Source: Heligmosomoides polygyrus polygyrus
Taxonomy: Eukaryota; Nematoda; Chromadorea; Rhabditida; Heligmosomidae
Direction: 5' to 3'
DNA length: 64,000 nt
Assembly (NCBI GenBank): GCA_947396885.1
Contig: OX377205.1
Span: forward strand, 20,261,407 to 20,325,406
Shown in pieces: positions 11,757 to 25,300 of the stretch. The position numbers were made by a program, and so were the translations under genes. Below the pieces are notes generated by a model, which saw nothing but the letters and a program-made list of their open reading frames with translations, searched no databases and was not told the origin of the DNA. Positions within the stretch are counted from its first letter, which is position 1. Each line of letters opens with the position of its first letter.

Positions 11757-13255
11757 TTAGGTTGGCCGAAACGTTCAGGTGGTTTTGACTGGTCCGCTTC
11801 GAACGATCATAACTTTCTTCACACTCATCGGATTCGGTCAAAGTAGGCACAGTTGATGAGCACACTTCTTCCATCGCGATACTGATTGACTAATTTCATC
11901 AGCGCAGAAACTGGGTGGTCGAGATACAACAAATTCCAAAAAGGCTCCATGTTCGACTGTCGTTGAATCTTGGCATCTCGTTGAACAGTAGAGTACGATG
12001 TCTTGAAGCTGTTGAGCCAAGATTGTTATGGAAGCTGTATTCGGCTTACGTATTGGCGTAGCCGCCTTCTTCAGAGCCTGGAAAAGACAAAAAGAGTTTG
12101 AGAAATTACTCGTCCAAGGATCACTCCAACCTACAGGAGCCTCGAAAGTTACTGAGAGAATGAAACGAATAGGGAGTAAGGCAACGACTGACCTTGTGGA
12201 ACCAGCCTTTCGGCTGTTTCCACAAGGTCAGTCGGGTTGCCTTACTCCCTAATCGTTTCATTCTCTCATTAACTTTCGAGACCCCTGTAGGTTGAAACCA
12301 TCCTTGGACGAGTAATTTCTCAAGCTCTTTTTGTCTTCTCCAGGCTCTAAAGAAGGCAGTTACGCCGAAACGTAAGCCGAATAAAGCTTCCATAACAATC
12401 GTGGCTCAACAGCTTCAAAACGTCGTACTCCACTGTTCTAGAAAGGCTGTTTGTGCGTGATCCTGATATGGGCCTGGTTCTACCAGCGAGGAGGTGCTTA
12501 AAGTGCTTAAAAGGTTGGCAGTCGGTTAGCGCAAGGTCCGGTGAACATTGCGGATGTGGCAGAGCTTCACTTAGTTCGTTTAATTTTGGCATGGTGGTCT
12601 GCGAAACGTGCGGGCGGGCGATTCCTGCAGATGAATGGGACTCCTCTGTTGAGCAGTGAGCAGCAGCACGCAAGTTTCGGTGCATCTCATCGACTTCGTC
12701 ACAGCAGGACTCTGCTGTAATGGTTCGGCTTGGTTCCAGAAAGTTGTCGTGAATCACGCCCGCCACCGACCACCGCACCACCACCGACTTTCTGGTGGGA
12801 TTTCGGCTTTGGGAAGGCCCGAGGCGTCGGCATTAACCCACTGTCCTGATCGCCTTAGGTTATCGTGCAGAACCCACTTTTCATCTCATGTGACGACTCG
12901 ATCCAGAAACGGGTCGTCATGATTCCGGAGAAGCAAAGAAGAACAGAGATTTCGAAACGCATCGATTTCTGACGATCACTTCCTGTGCACGCATTTTCGA
13001 ACTTTTTCACCTTTCCGAGGTGTTTCAAACCATCCGTAACAGCAGCTCTATTGATTCCCAGATCCGCAATCTCACGGACTGTTTTCGATAGATTAGCTTC
13101 CCTGAAGCCCTTCAAATCGACGTCCCGGTGTGCTGCAGGCCTGCCGCTTCGGGGTGCATCTTCAAGGTTGAAATCTCCAGAACGAAATTTCTCGAACCAC
13201 ACCACTATTGCGCGGTCTTTTCCAGCACTATTCTACCCCTCATCTGCCCGTACGT
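11757..13255 (-). mobile_element. Mariner transposon, truncated and rearranged
   Basis: The minus strand encodes 'MVWFEKFRSGDFNLEDAPRS' near 13150-13205, then 'NRAAVTDGLKHLGKVKKF' and, after frameshifts, 'MVVRWSVAGVIHDNFLEPS', 'ARPHVSQTTMPKLNEL' and 'SPDLALTDCQPFKHFKHL'. The third Asp is retained as TDC in place of TDYH. The plus-strand end at 11757 is TTAGGTTGGCCGAAACG, a mariner-like terminus. The N-terminus stops near 13255 without a matching terminus. A 450-bp palindrome (11985-12435) disrupts the C-terminal part. Confidence 0.75.
11985..12435. repeat. Near-perfect 450-bp palindrome inside mariner
   Basis: Arms of about 205-215 bp (11985-12190 and 12215-12435) are inverted copies with few mismatches. 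A short spacer containing AACCAGCCTTTCGGCTG separates them. The outer part of each arm carries the same transposase C-terminal coding sequence ('EYDVLKLLS'), once on each strand. This looks like an inverted duplication of the transposon end, not an unrelated insertion. Confidence 0.8.
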
Positions 13256-13337
13256 CGGAATATATCATCATTATTGTTATTATTATTGAGCTAGACAAGG
13301 AAACGTTTTATTAGTTACTAATGATCATGACGATTGT

Positions 13338-16300
13338 CTATGAATAGTTTAAGCCACTGAGAATCTGCCTCGCGTCTTCCACGTATTCGCACTCGACTAC
13401 ACATTCTGGATCCCTTGCCATATTCACCACCTAAAGAAGCACACGTTCTCTATGCCTTAAAACGGTACGCTAGGAAGCTGCAATCTTCGGAACCTTTTGC
13501 AGGTAGAGTTCTGCATTCTTATAGTCGCCCATAGCGTCATAGGTCTTTCCTATGAAATAGATGTTCTCGATTTCATCGGGAGAGATGCTGTCAGCCTGGA
13601 AACCACAGGAACCAATCAATGGGCTGATATACGATCGGAACTAACCGTACATCCGCACTCACCGCAAGCAAGTCTCGTAGTGCATGTTCGAGACTCGTGG
13701 CCGGAAGTGTGCCGATAGCCCGTGCCAGTGTCCTCTCGACAGTGCTCAAAGTTGAAACCTGAAAAGTATCGACGATGGAAAATCCCTAGGAGTTGAGGAT
13801 CTATCATAGAAGACACCGCTAGAAAAGTAAAACAACCACAAATCGGACGGCATCCTCCGGCTAGGAACTCGCAAGGATGTGTGGGGAGGCACTTCACTCC
13901 GACTGTCACACAACGGCACAGAATTGGGCGCTATCCGACTATGGTGGGTGCAGTCCTTTGCACGCTTGGATATTTTCAATATACAGTTTGCTGTAGGATG
14001 GAATACTTCGCTTTCCTAGCGGAGGCTCACCCCAACACTAGGATCGTCCTATTGGGGGGGGGGGGGGGGGGGAGGGGCAAAAGTAATGAAACACCCCTTG
14101 CCCTGTCAACATATCTCGTGGCTAGAGTCTGGTTTCGTGCTTATCGTATTTGTATGTTTGTATGCTACCTACTGAAGGCCACCTGAGAAGTTACCACTTC
14201 CGCCCTTTCCAGAAACATGCCAAAACCCCAGTCTGTCTCATGCCGAAACCCCAGTCTGACGAGTCGATTTGTGTCGCGCAAATCTCTCCCGACTCCCAAC
14301 CCCGAGCAGCCTGGGCTCGATATTCACGCAAGATGAGAAGTACGTCTTCTACCTTAACCCTGCCAAGCAGAGATTGTGGGTGAAGCCTAGTGACCTGCTA
14401 CCGACCTTCGTTCGGCGGGATGTTCACGGCGAGAAGCACCTTTGGAGCTTTTGGGTGTGCGCCCATGGACCGGTTTACCGGAAGCTGTTTCCCAAGAGCG
14501 CTACGATGAACTCCAAGGCCATGGTGAACGAAATAGAAGAGATGGGCTGGCGACTCGCACTTATTCATTCGCAGCGCTTCAAGAAGGTTCTCCTCTTCGA
14601 CAACGCCGCACCCCATCGGGAACAAGCAACCAAGGATAAGCTTGCCCAGCTGGGCTACCTTCACATGCCTCACCCATCATATTCGCCGGACATCTCTCCA
14701 TGCGATTACCACCACTTCTTGGGCCTACAGGACTACCTGGTCGGAAGGGACACAAGAACCCAAGCAGTTCTGGAAGGACAACCATATTGACAACCGTATC
14801 GAGCAGTTGATCAACACCAGGCCCAAGCAGTTCTGGAAAGATGGGATCAGGATTGGCTGAGCGATGGCAGCAAGGTCATTGCCCTTAATGGCAAACACAT
14901 TCCTCAGCATCGTTGAGTTGTAAATAAATTATAAAGAGATAACGATTTTTTTTCAATTTGACTCATTACTTTTGCCCCCCTCCCCCTAATAGTATAATGA
15001 TCCCTAGTACGAAGAAAAACAAGGAAAAATCATCGTCATAAGGGTGCACCCACCTTAGTCGTTTGGCGCCCAGAATTGAAAGTGAACTATTTTACAAATA
15101 CGGCGCAATGGTCCATCTAAGAACCCTTCAATATCCTAACCGGGAAGGGCCACACAATCGGTGCTTGTTTCGCTTTTCCAGCTGCTGCTCTCTCCAACTA
15201 GGATAGATCCAAAATGTCCCTCGCAGTGTCGATCAGTGTTTTGTTTTTGCATAATAGTGTGCTTTCAGTTCGCCCGCCGTTGTCAAAGGGGCGACGTGAA
15301 GTACATCCCCTTCCCATTACGATGGATTCTGAAGAAGCTCGCGGTTAACGCAAACTTGGATCCATTTGTATGACGAAAAGGTCTAAGTGCTAATCGAATG
15401 ACGGGGGTCCATCGGCAAACACTACCCTAGTTAGAGTAGAAATAAAAAAATCGTCTTTTATAGAGAAAATTAGGTGTTCGCTTTCTAAGGTTGCACATAG
15501 TCCTTACCACAGATGGTACACCAAGTATTCTCTTGAAAAATATTCTTTAACCGCACCTCATCACGAAAACGGAGATCAAATCACGGGCTTGCGAATAAAA
15601 ATGATGGAGAATAAACGTATGAATCGTTTACGGTGTAATTCTGAGTCCACGGTAGCAGCCAAGAGAGAAAAGCAACAGTCTAAAAAAATGAAACAGCCAG
15701 GCTAACCGCCTCAGGCGTACCTGCGCCATGCTTCGTATTGGCCAAGTACTCGACGCGCACTCATCCGCATCAAGAGACGCCTAGGTACATGATTTGACAA
15801 CGGGCAGTGTGCTGAGAGGAATTTTTGATTTGAATGGTGTTAGCCGGTGGACCCCCCCCCCCCCCTCATTCGACTAGCACCAGGACTTGGCGTGTCTACA
15901 GTTCGCATCGACAACTATTAGGCGAAGCGCCAGAACACACGTTGACAGCTCTCCTTCCAGACGCACCTGATACTCAAATCGTCCTCGCATGTGGAGGAAC
16001 TCGTACGAGTCAGCACAAAGTGCGATGGCCTTGTCCAGGTACTGCTGAAACGAATCGGTTTATCGCGCGGAGTACTCTGTTCTAATAGCCAAGACTGTCA
16101 GCACTAAGGCCGAAGTATAACATAGGTCTAACTGAACCCAGGTGTAGTCCCAATGACGGGGATCTCCCTTATTACGGGACGTGGATTCTGGCCCTCGTCC
16201 TCTTGGCGTGTTCACCAACAACTTCCTGGGCTTCCTCGAGGGCCTAGTGGGTGCCTTACATCGTCATTATGCTGCATTTGTTTCCATCTCAACTATTATT

Positions 16301-19300
16301 TAAATGTGTGTACAACATGGATCCCCTTATTGGGATTTCACTTTAAACAAAGTGGCCGCAAGTAAAATCAGATTTGTGGGCCTTTATGTGAGGGGACCTT
16401 CAGAGCTTCATCGCGGCGAAGTCCGGTGAGCTTCCATATAGATTGTAAGACGCAATAAATCCATATGCAAGCTTATCACTACGCCGTTTCGCGCCGCGAT
16501 GAAGCTCTGGACGTCCCTGAACAAAATCACTTGCCTGGAATTCGAACCCGAACTTTACTTTTTCGATCATTGTCGAGTCCTCGGCGAGTTTGCCGGTGGC
16601 CGAGCACAGCACTGAGAGCACATCAGTGTCCGTCGGCTCCATTTCATGCGCTTCTAGAGCGTAGTCGTGAGCTGAAAACTCAGAATAAGCGAGGATAGAA
16701 CAACTAGAGGACAGCTTACCACTGTTGATGCTAAGCAGAAAGTCGCGAAATGGGAGTGGGCTCCGTCATTGTAATGCAGTGGCTGCAGTAAAGATAGACC
16801 TAACTCTTCCCTTATGGCGTGCGCGACTCTTAAGAAGACCGTAGTCTGCAAAACGGACGACTTTCTGGCCCCATCCTCTCTCCACGGAACTTCGAAGGCT
16901 CCACCGTGAAGTCAACATGGTCAGCGACCTAGCACTGGACTTGGGCAGGAGGAAACAAGCGGCTTGGGGAGCTTTCAAGAGCATCGAAGAAATCACGAAG
17001 AAGACGAAGAACGTCCGACTCCGTGCCCACCTATTGGTCTTTACCGTTCTTCCGACCTTGACATACGCCTCAGAGACCTTGGCTATACGAAAGTAGGATG
17101 AACACGCAATCAGCGTCGCGCAACAAGGATCCGAGGAAACGATGCTCATAGTTACACGGCTCACGCAAGTGAGAAAAAGCTGCATTAATTTCGAGCATCG
17201 TCGATTTTCGAAGGTCAGGGACGCCGTCGCACGATCCAAGTTGTCGAAAATTAGATAGGCCATCACGTGATGCGGCTCGCTAGTACACGTTGAGTGTATG
17301 TCTCTGCCGGTTTCTTTCAGCGGTGATAAGCGGGACAATCCTCGTGAGAGGAGGAGAAGATCACTGTTAGAAAAACAGTTGTCACTTATACTTGTGGGAA
17401 ATACAAACCCTCTTACCAGTGGTGCTTTACCCTGGTACAATTACTTACTATCATTTTTTGGTGCATGTCGCGAGGATGGGCAGCATTGGGAGCGCGCTAG
17501 CGAATCAGATCGATCAAATTGGCATGCCATACAGAGATCGCTTGTAAGGCCTTTCAATGATCGATTGGCGTCTGTTTGTCCAGTAGTTTGCTTGGCTATG
17601 ACTGGCTGACGCGCCACGACCTCCCCATGTTGCTCGTTTTCGCGACATGAACCCATTTTTATCATCGTCATAGAGCATGTAGGGGACGTCTTCCCCCCCC
17701 AACTAGGATTGCGTCGATGAGACTTCCTACCATGCCAGTTTTTCAAAACGAATTCAGCGCAGCTGAGCAGCTACCTTTTCGAAGCCACTGCAGACGATCT
17801 TTGTCGACGTCCTCAGTGCAGCCTTTGTTGTAGCAAGCCATCGATGCTCGGTACAGCCAGCCCAACCGGTCTGCCGGTGCTGAAGAGCTCTGAAAGACTG
17901 ACGGTTGAGTCGGGGAATGCAACGTGTTGCGTAACCATCGTTCTTAACTGCATGTGCTTCAACCGCTCAAGCACTTTTCACTGGATTACCATACATAATA
18001 GGTTCAAAATCAACCAATATCCTATTCCATTCACAGTCCTGTCAACGCGTAGTGTACAAAGGAAAAAAGGAGAGAAAAAGGTGCTGATTTTCTCTCCCGG
18101 CCAACAACAGAACGTAGGCCAAGTGCTGGGACCTTTCTATTAGGCTGTCCCATAAGTCTTCGCCGTTTTTTCAAGGATTCACTGCAGATTTCGCCGGCAG
18201 TCTCCTGCATAGCTTTCGAAAGAGAATGATTTGCTCTATCAGAGCATCTATTGCATTTCTTTTTTATCATGAATTTTGTCAATTTTTAGGTTGTTGAAGT
18301 GAAAAGTGAAAAAGTGATAAAGTAGCCATTTGCGCACTTGTCCTCTCCGCTTAGTTTTGTAATTTTTTGCGCAGTTTTTTCAAGCATTTGGAAGACAATA
18401 TTCTGTACTACAAGAATATGTGTTAGTGCTATTTGCTCATTTGTCCTTTATTGATTTTTAGGTCATCAAATTGGACGTCCGAAGGAGGATGACTATTTTT
18501 GCCGACAGCTCCTGCTCTGTATTTGGACTTTTGGGGTTGGTGTTATATGTCATTCGAAAGAGAATGTCTTACTCTATAAGAATATGAGTCGCGTTTATTG
18601 ATTTCTTTTGAATATCAGCAAAATGCCAAAAAGAGAAAAATCGTCTTCAGCAACAACTCCATCTCCTTCTTCAGTCGTTGATATTCGACAGAAATCAGCG
18701 TGAGCCAATTAACGCGACACAAATTCTTACTGAGCAAGACATCCTCTTCCAAGCGACATATGACACCAAGCAAAAAAGTCCAACCAGAGAACCGAAGTTT
18801 TGGTAAAATTTCGGACGGAAAAGTCGGACTTCCAAATTTGATGGCCTAAAAATCAGTAAAGGACAAATGAGCAAATAGCACTAACACATATTCTTGTAGC
18901 ACAGAATATTGTCTTCCAAGTGCTATAAAAAACTGCGCAAAAAATTCCAAATCTAAGCGGAGAGAACAAGTGTGCAAATGGCTACTTTTTCATTTTTTAC
19001 TTTTCACTTCAACGACCTAAAAATTGACAAAATCCATGATGAAAAAAGAAATGCAATACATTTTGTGATAGAGCAAATCATTCTCTTTCGAAAGCTATAC
19101 AGCGCTATGCAAGAGACCGAGGGCGAAATCTGCACTGAATCGTTGAAAAAACGGCGGGGCTTATGGTTAAAATAATTTGTCCAGTGTATCAAAGCAAAGA
19201 CGTTCAGCACAGCCGTCTCATACGCAATAAATGCGAGAAATATCTAGATTTGCTTTGGCCAGGGCAGAGCTCCCAGTGTAGGCAGACATATGTACAGGAG

Positions 19301-22300
19301 GAAGCCCCCTCTAATTTCGCACCCAACACCAATCATTGCAATCCCGTGGAAGGATTTTGTGGTATCAGCGAAAATGGTCGAGCTGTGGAGCTAAGATTAT
19401 TACTCACCTCTCATTCGGCCGTAACCGCCTTCTACAGAGGCCGAAAGAGAAAAGTGGGAATCAGAAAGTTCGCATTGCCTTTCTTTTCCACGTAGGCTAA
19501 GAAGAGGACGAGGCGCAATACGGGATTAACAAGTGTGCAGAGATTTGGTAGCAAAGATATATCTGATTAGATTACACAGGCTGTTCCAGAATAACGTGAA
19601 ATTTTTTTTACTATTATAACGATGCGGTGAGGGCGCGTGTAGCGCAGTCGGAGGAGGCGCCAACTGTCACGTGCACCCGATACCAGGTTTCTGGTTCAGA
19701 TTTCACGCCCAGGCCAACCAAGCTCTCCTACCCTCTGGGATCGGTGAATTAGTACCAGACGCCAGACTTGTCTGGGAAGAATGAAGCGCTGACTTGTTCA
19801 TCGGCTGGCCACCGCAAGTCATTGTATGGCCAAATACGCATTCATGTCGCCTCCACGACATCCCTAGAAGTAGAATGCGCTGGCGCATCCTAAAAGGGAT
19901 TGAGTAACGCCGTCCTTTATCCTTTATCCTTTATTATAACGATGAAACAACTAGCACTTTAGCAGAATAACGTATAGAAAACAATAACATTCGATATGGC
20001 CACTACAGAGGTCCAAACGCTTGGTGAAGTTTTCGGCCAACGTTACCTGTAGACAGTCGGTTCCGCTCTCGAAGCAGAGATTCCTTCTCAGCCTGCAGGG
20101 GTGATGGCGTTTGGCACAGACCCTGGCCTCCGAAAGGGACCACACGCTGTGATCCACCGGAATCAGATCCGGGAATGTGGTGGCCAATTCGCAGACGCGG
20201 TGAAGTCCGCGAAATTGGACTTGAACCACGCTTCCGTGCTCTATTTGAAGGGCCTGACTCTTGGCGAAACCTCCACTGCGCATTGGCGCGATGTGCATCT
20301 GGGCCCAGGGAAGTACCACGGCCTTGATGATACACATCGGTACACATCTTGAATAATCTCTATTCCTTCGTCCACAAAATCTAGGTATTCTTTTCGTTTG
20401 TGCAGATTCCGCTCCAATTCATGACGGCCTGCGGTTTTTGACGGTGTTCGTCAATGATGGAGGTGGATGGAGCCCTGCACACCAGATTCTGTTGTTTTGG
20501 AGCTTACGAGCCCGCCTCACGGTGAACGGCCTCTAGTCTGTGAACAGTGTTCGTTCGCACATGCGACCTGGGGCCCACAGCTTGAGTTGAAGGAGCCGTT
20601 CGCACTTGTTCTTGTCCGTCAGGTGTTGGACTTTGGAACTGGGACTTGTAGTGCCTGAGTCCGATTCCTTTCGTTGTATTGAATAAGATTGACTCCGCTA
20701 TCACGGGCGGTTGTTCTCATAGAGAATCTAGAATCTGGAACCATTCGCTTTCCGATGATTCTGCGGATACGTGGCTTATTGACAGTGCGATTTTTTCTCC
20801 ATACTGGACGACCACCTTCGTGGCCAAGCTCCTTGAATCGATGAGTGGCTATGGAGACAGTCTCTCTAGCAAACGAACAATGTAACAGCTTTCCTTGACG
20901 AAGAAGCTCCAGAATTGTAGCGCGAAGGTTTGGCATTCCAAAAAAAACCGTAACTGGAACAAAATCTAACCTAAAACTTTGTAACTGAGAGAGGAAGATC
21001 ACTTCTATCACCTGTCTTCCCGTTGATCATCGACTTGGTCGAGCGGGCGCCAGCAGCGTCTCCATTCGTCCCTGTCGCGTGCCAGAGTGGTCCAATGGAT
21101 CCTCCTCGCTCGAGGGACACGAAGAGCGTCATATCGGTCGTTCAGGGCTTCCACGAAGAAGTCCGACCAACGCGTTGGTGGGCGTCCCGGTGCTCTCTTG
21201 ACATCCCGCGGAATCCTGTCGGTGATGGCTCTCGTCCAGCGGGTGTCTGCGAATCGCATTACGTGGCCGGCCCATCTAATTTTTGACGACTTGGCCTATG
21301 CGACAGCGTCTCTGGTCTTCGAACGTCGGCGAAGCTCGGAACTCCGAAGGCCTTCTCTTACTTGCGCGAGTCGTGTCATTCCGAGCATCGTCCTCTCGAT
21401 TCCGCGCTGCGCGACACTGATCGCGTGTTCATCCTGCCTTCGTATAGCCCAGGTCTCTGAGGGGTATGTTAGGGCAGGAAGAACGGTGGAGTCGAATAGG
21501 TGGGCACGGAGTCGGAGTTCGTCTTTTTCACGACTTTTTCGACGGTCCTGAAAGCTCCCAAGCCGCTCGCTTCCTCCTGCTCAGCAGCGGCGCTAAGTCG
21601 TTGGCTATGTTGACTTCGCGACCCAGATACCCATAGTTGGAGCATTCGGAGATGTTCGTTCCGTTGAGCAGGAATGGGGCATCAGAAACTTGTTCGTTCC
21701 TCATGAATATCGTCTTCGTAAGATTCAGCTACAGTCCAACGTTCCCACATACACGATCGAAGTCGGCCAGCATTCGCTCCGCCTGACTGATGCTCCGTGT
21801 TATGAGCACGATGTCGTCAGCAAAGCGCAGATGGTGCAGCTGCCGGCCGTCGATTTTCACCCCTATGTCTTCCCATTCTATTTCGCGCATGACGTTTTCG
21901 AGGGTGGTGCAGAAGAGCTTCGGAGATACGGTATCCCCTTGCCGATCCCCTCTCTTCACGTCGATGACAAAGTCGTTGTAGAATGGAGTCGTGAATCCAC
22001 TGTACAGCTCTCGAAGGACCCTGATGTACTGAGTAGGAACGCCCTGAATGAGCAGGGCTTCGAGGACCGCTTCAGTCTCTACAGAGTCGAATTCCTTCTT
22101 CAGGTCGATGAACGTAAGGGACAGCGGCAGCTTATACTCTCGCGACACTTCGATGAGCTTCGTAATGGTGTGTATGTGATCGATCGTTCTGAATCCTCTC
22201 CGAAATCCTGCTTGCTCGCATGGCTGTCCTTCGTCCAGCGTTCGGCTGATCCTATTCAGGATGACTCGAGTGAACAGCTTGTAGACTACGGACAGAAGGC

Positions 22301-25300
22301 AGATCGGCGATAGTTGCCAATGTCGTGCACGTCTCCCTTCTTGTACAGCAAGACGGTCCTGCTGGTCTTCCACTGAGATGGAACCTTGCATTCGGACAGG
22401 TAGCGTGTGAAGGGCCGCGCCAGGGTGTTGATGAGCGCTGGCGGGAGGTTCTTCAGGTGTTCGGGTCTGATCCTGTTGGGACCGGGTGCTGTACGTTTCT
22501 TCATCGCTGAGATGGCGTGTCGAATCTCGGAATGGAGAACAGAGGGAACGACGTACCCATCCTGCGGAATGTGACATGGGGGCAGGTGTACGTGGCTATC
22601 GAAGAGATCGGAGTAGAAGTCGTGGATGACCTTCTCCATGGTCCTTCTGGAAGAGGTGCGATACGAAGGAAGATACATAAGCCAGCTATCAGCAATTCCG
22701 GCTGTATTTTCTTCGTTAAATTGCTGTAATTGTAATTCGTTGATGAAACCGGCTCCAGGATGTAGGCAATTTTACACGAGTGCGTTAGTCGAGCAATGAG
22801 CCGGAGTGCATTCACTCCTCAAATCTGTGCTCTTCTCCGCTGACTCGGAGAGGGGGACCTGCAAAGGACCACAGCGGAGTAGCCCCTCACCATATTGCAT
22901 CGAGAACGAACCATCCTCTAGCAGATAAATAGATAACATCAGTGAATTAAAAAAAAATTAGACCGGCACTACAAATGAATTAAAGTTTGTTACGACGTTA
23001 GCTCCTTGAATACCGACAAGGCACTGTAGTTTATGTCCCAGATCATGGCGCAAAGCGGCTCGGAGGCGGTCACCTCGCACTCAGTGGTTAGCCACCTTCG
23101 TAAGAAGGCACGTAAGCGCTCAGTTACAACAGAAGTAGCCTAGCTCAGTCACCAGAGGGCAGACCACACCAGCGATTTGTATTTTTTTGAATTTAGTGCA
23201 ACAGAAAATGCTTAGTAGGGCCACCTAGCATGGTGACCGCTTCCGAGCCGCCTTGCGCCCAGATCATTTGCAAACGTCCCGACCTAGCTCACAAATGTTG
23301 CATATTCTCATGTTTTCTGTGTTATTTATTTTGATTTCGTTATTGCAGTTGTTTTCTGTAGAATGAATGAATTCAATATACAGCAATGCTGAGCACATTT
23401 AGTTAATATGAAATCGTTTGAAGGCGGCTATCGCCAACTAGGATTGCACCGCTTGTTTTCTTTACCAGGAATATGTCTCGCTTCTATTTTTTGGAAGGCA
23501 ACCCTCCCGCAGCCTTTCCGAGCTTATTTTGACCTCCTCGATCGGTTGGGTGAGCTCTTTAGCTCCAAAGCAATGCCTGCACCCGCTAGTGGGCTAGTCT
23601 TTTTCTCTATTATTTCTTAGATTCGATGTTTTGCGTACCATTCCCGGCATTTTCGGTCCGGTTAGGATGCATTCTGTTACATACTGGATGGGTTAGATGA
23701 AATCTCTGCATCCCTATTCCCGTACTGCGCCTTTATGCCTGAACGTCATCCGAATAAAGCGTGGATAAAAGTCTTGGCTCCACTGCTCGAACATTCTGCT
23801 TGATATCAATGCTATGACAATATTTTATTAATCATAAGTCGATCATGGGGATTTTGTGGTATTTCGGCCTACAATTTTGAAGTTTTGGCCTTGTCTCTAT
23901 TAAATAGTTCACCGTTCTTTTGTTGCCACTATCAGAAAGACTAATGGAATGTGAAGTTTCCATCCCTCCTGTCACCCCTAGGATAGGGGAATTACTAAGG
24001 GGGCTAGAGGGAAGATGCTTGGCATAGGGAGCGTGCAATATGAGCTGGAGCCCAATTTTTCCAGGGTCGACGCGTCGGCTTCGTCGGCGTCCACGTGGAC
24101 ATTTGACGATTCGCACTCTTTTTTGAACAACGATGGCTGTTTTAGCACTAGTGACTTGGATGGACCACACCCCGGACTCTCTTCCCTAGCCTGGCTTGAA
24201 GAGCGCAGAACCCGCTCATCTCGTCTAAGGAGTTTTAGCGCGCTCAGAGTCGTCGAATGGAGATATGCGTGCCTTAGTGTTAAGCGCTCGCGCGATGGAA
24301 AGCATGGTCCAATCCAAGTTTTGTGCTCCAAAATCTAATCCGATTTCCGTTTAGTGGCCATAGCTCTACTTCTAGGATAGATCTCGCTGGGTGCATCCTA
24401 GTTGGTGGTGGCCGCTCTTAAATGATTTGCCGACATAATGAAACACATTAGAAGGACAACAAAATGTAGAAGTAAGTAAACTACGCCAACGTATGGCCGG
24501 ATTCATCAATGACTTACGTAATTTAACGGAGAGTTGTAGGCTTATCAAGCAATATGGTGAACGATAGGCCGCGTTATCTGAGTTTTTAACGCGGCTTATC
24601 GCTCACCATAAGGATAAAGGATAAAGGACGGCGTTAGTCAATCCCTTCTGGGATGCGCCAGCGCATTCTACTTCTACGGGATGTCGTGGAGGCGACATGA
24701 ATGCGTATTTGGCCATACAATGACTTGCGGTGGCCAGCCGATGAACAAGTCAGCGCTCTATCCTTCCCAGACACGTCTGGTACCAATTCACCGACCCCGA
24801 AGGCTTGGTTGGCCTGGGCGGGAAATCCGAACCAGGAACCTGATATCGGGTGCACGCGACAGTCGCGCCTCCTCCGACTGCGCTACACGCGCCCCCATCG
24901 CTCACCATATAGCTTGATAACCTTACAATTTTCTGTTAAAGTTACGTAAGTCGTTGATGAATCCGGCCCCTGGTGGCTCACTCGGACACAGTTTCCGAGT
25001 TCCTACTCGCAAGAAGGGGCCTAAAAAGGACAGTTCTCGATGCACTCTAACAAGGGGGCTCCCCTTACTAGATTTGCACCGAGAACGCATCATCTTCTAG
25101 TAGAAAAATAGATAGCATTAGTAAAATAAAATAAAAATAGGCCGAGACATCATCCATCAACGTTTGGACACAGGCAAGACAGTGCACCTTACGTCCTAAC
25201 CATTTGTAAACGTCCTGACCTAGCTCAGAAATGTTATATATTCTCATGTTTTCTGTGTTGTTTATTTTGATTTCGTTAGTACAGTTGTCTCTAAGGGATG

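Noticed and set aside
24611..24896. Small ORFs such as '[16 protein letters not shown]' as genes
   Set aside because: The same peptide recurs at every SINE-A copy (19.7, 24.7, 40.8, 43.6 and 50.6 kb), so it is repeat-derived.
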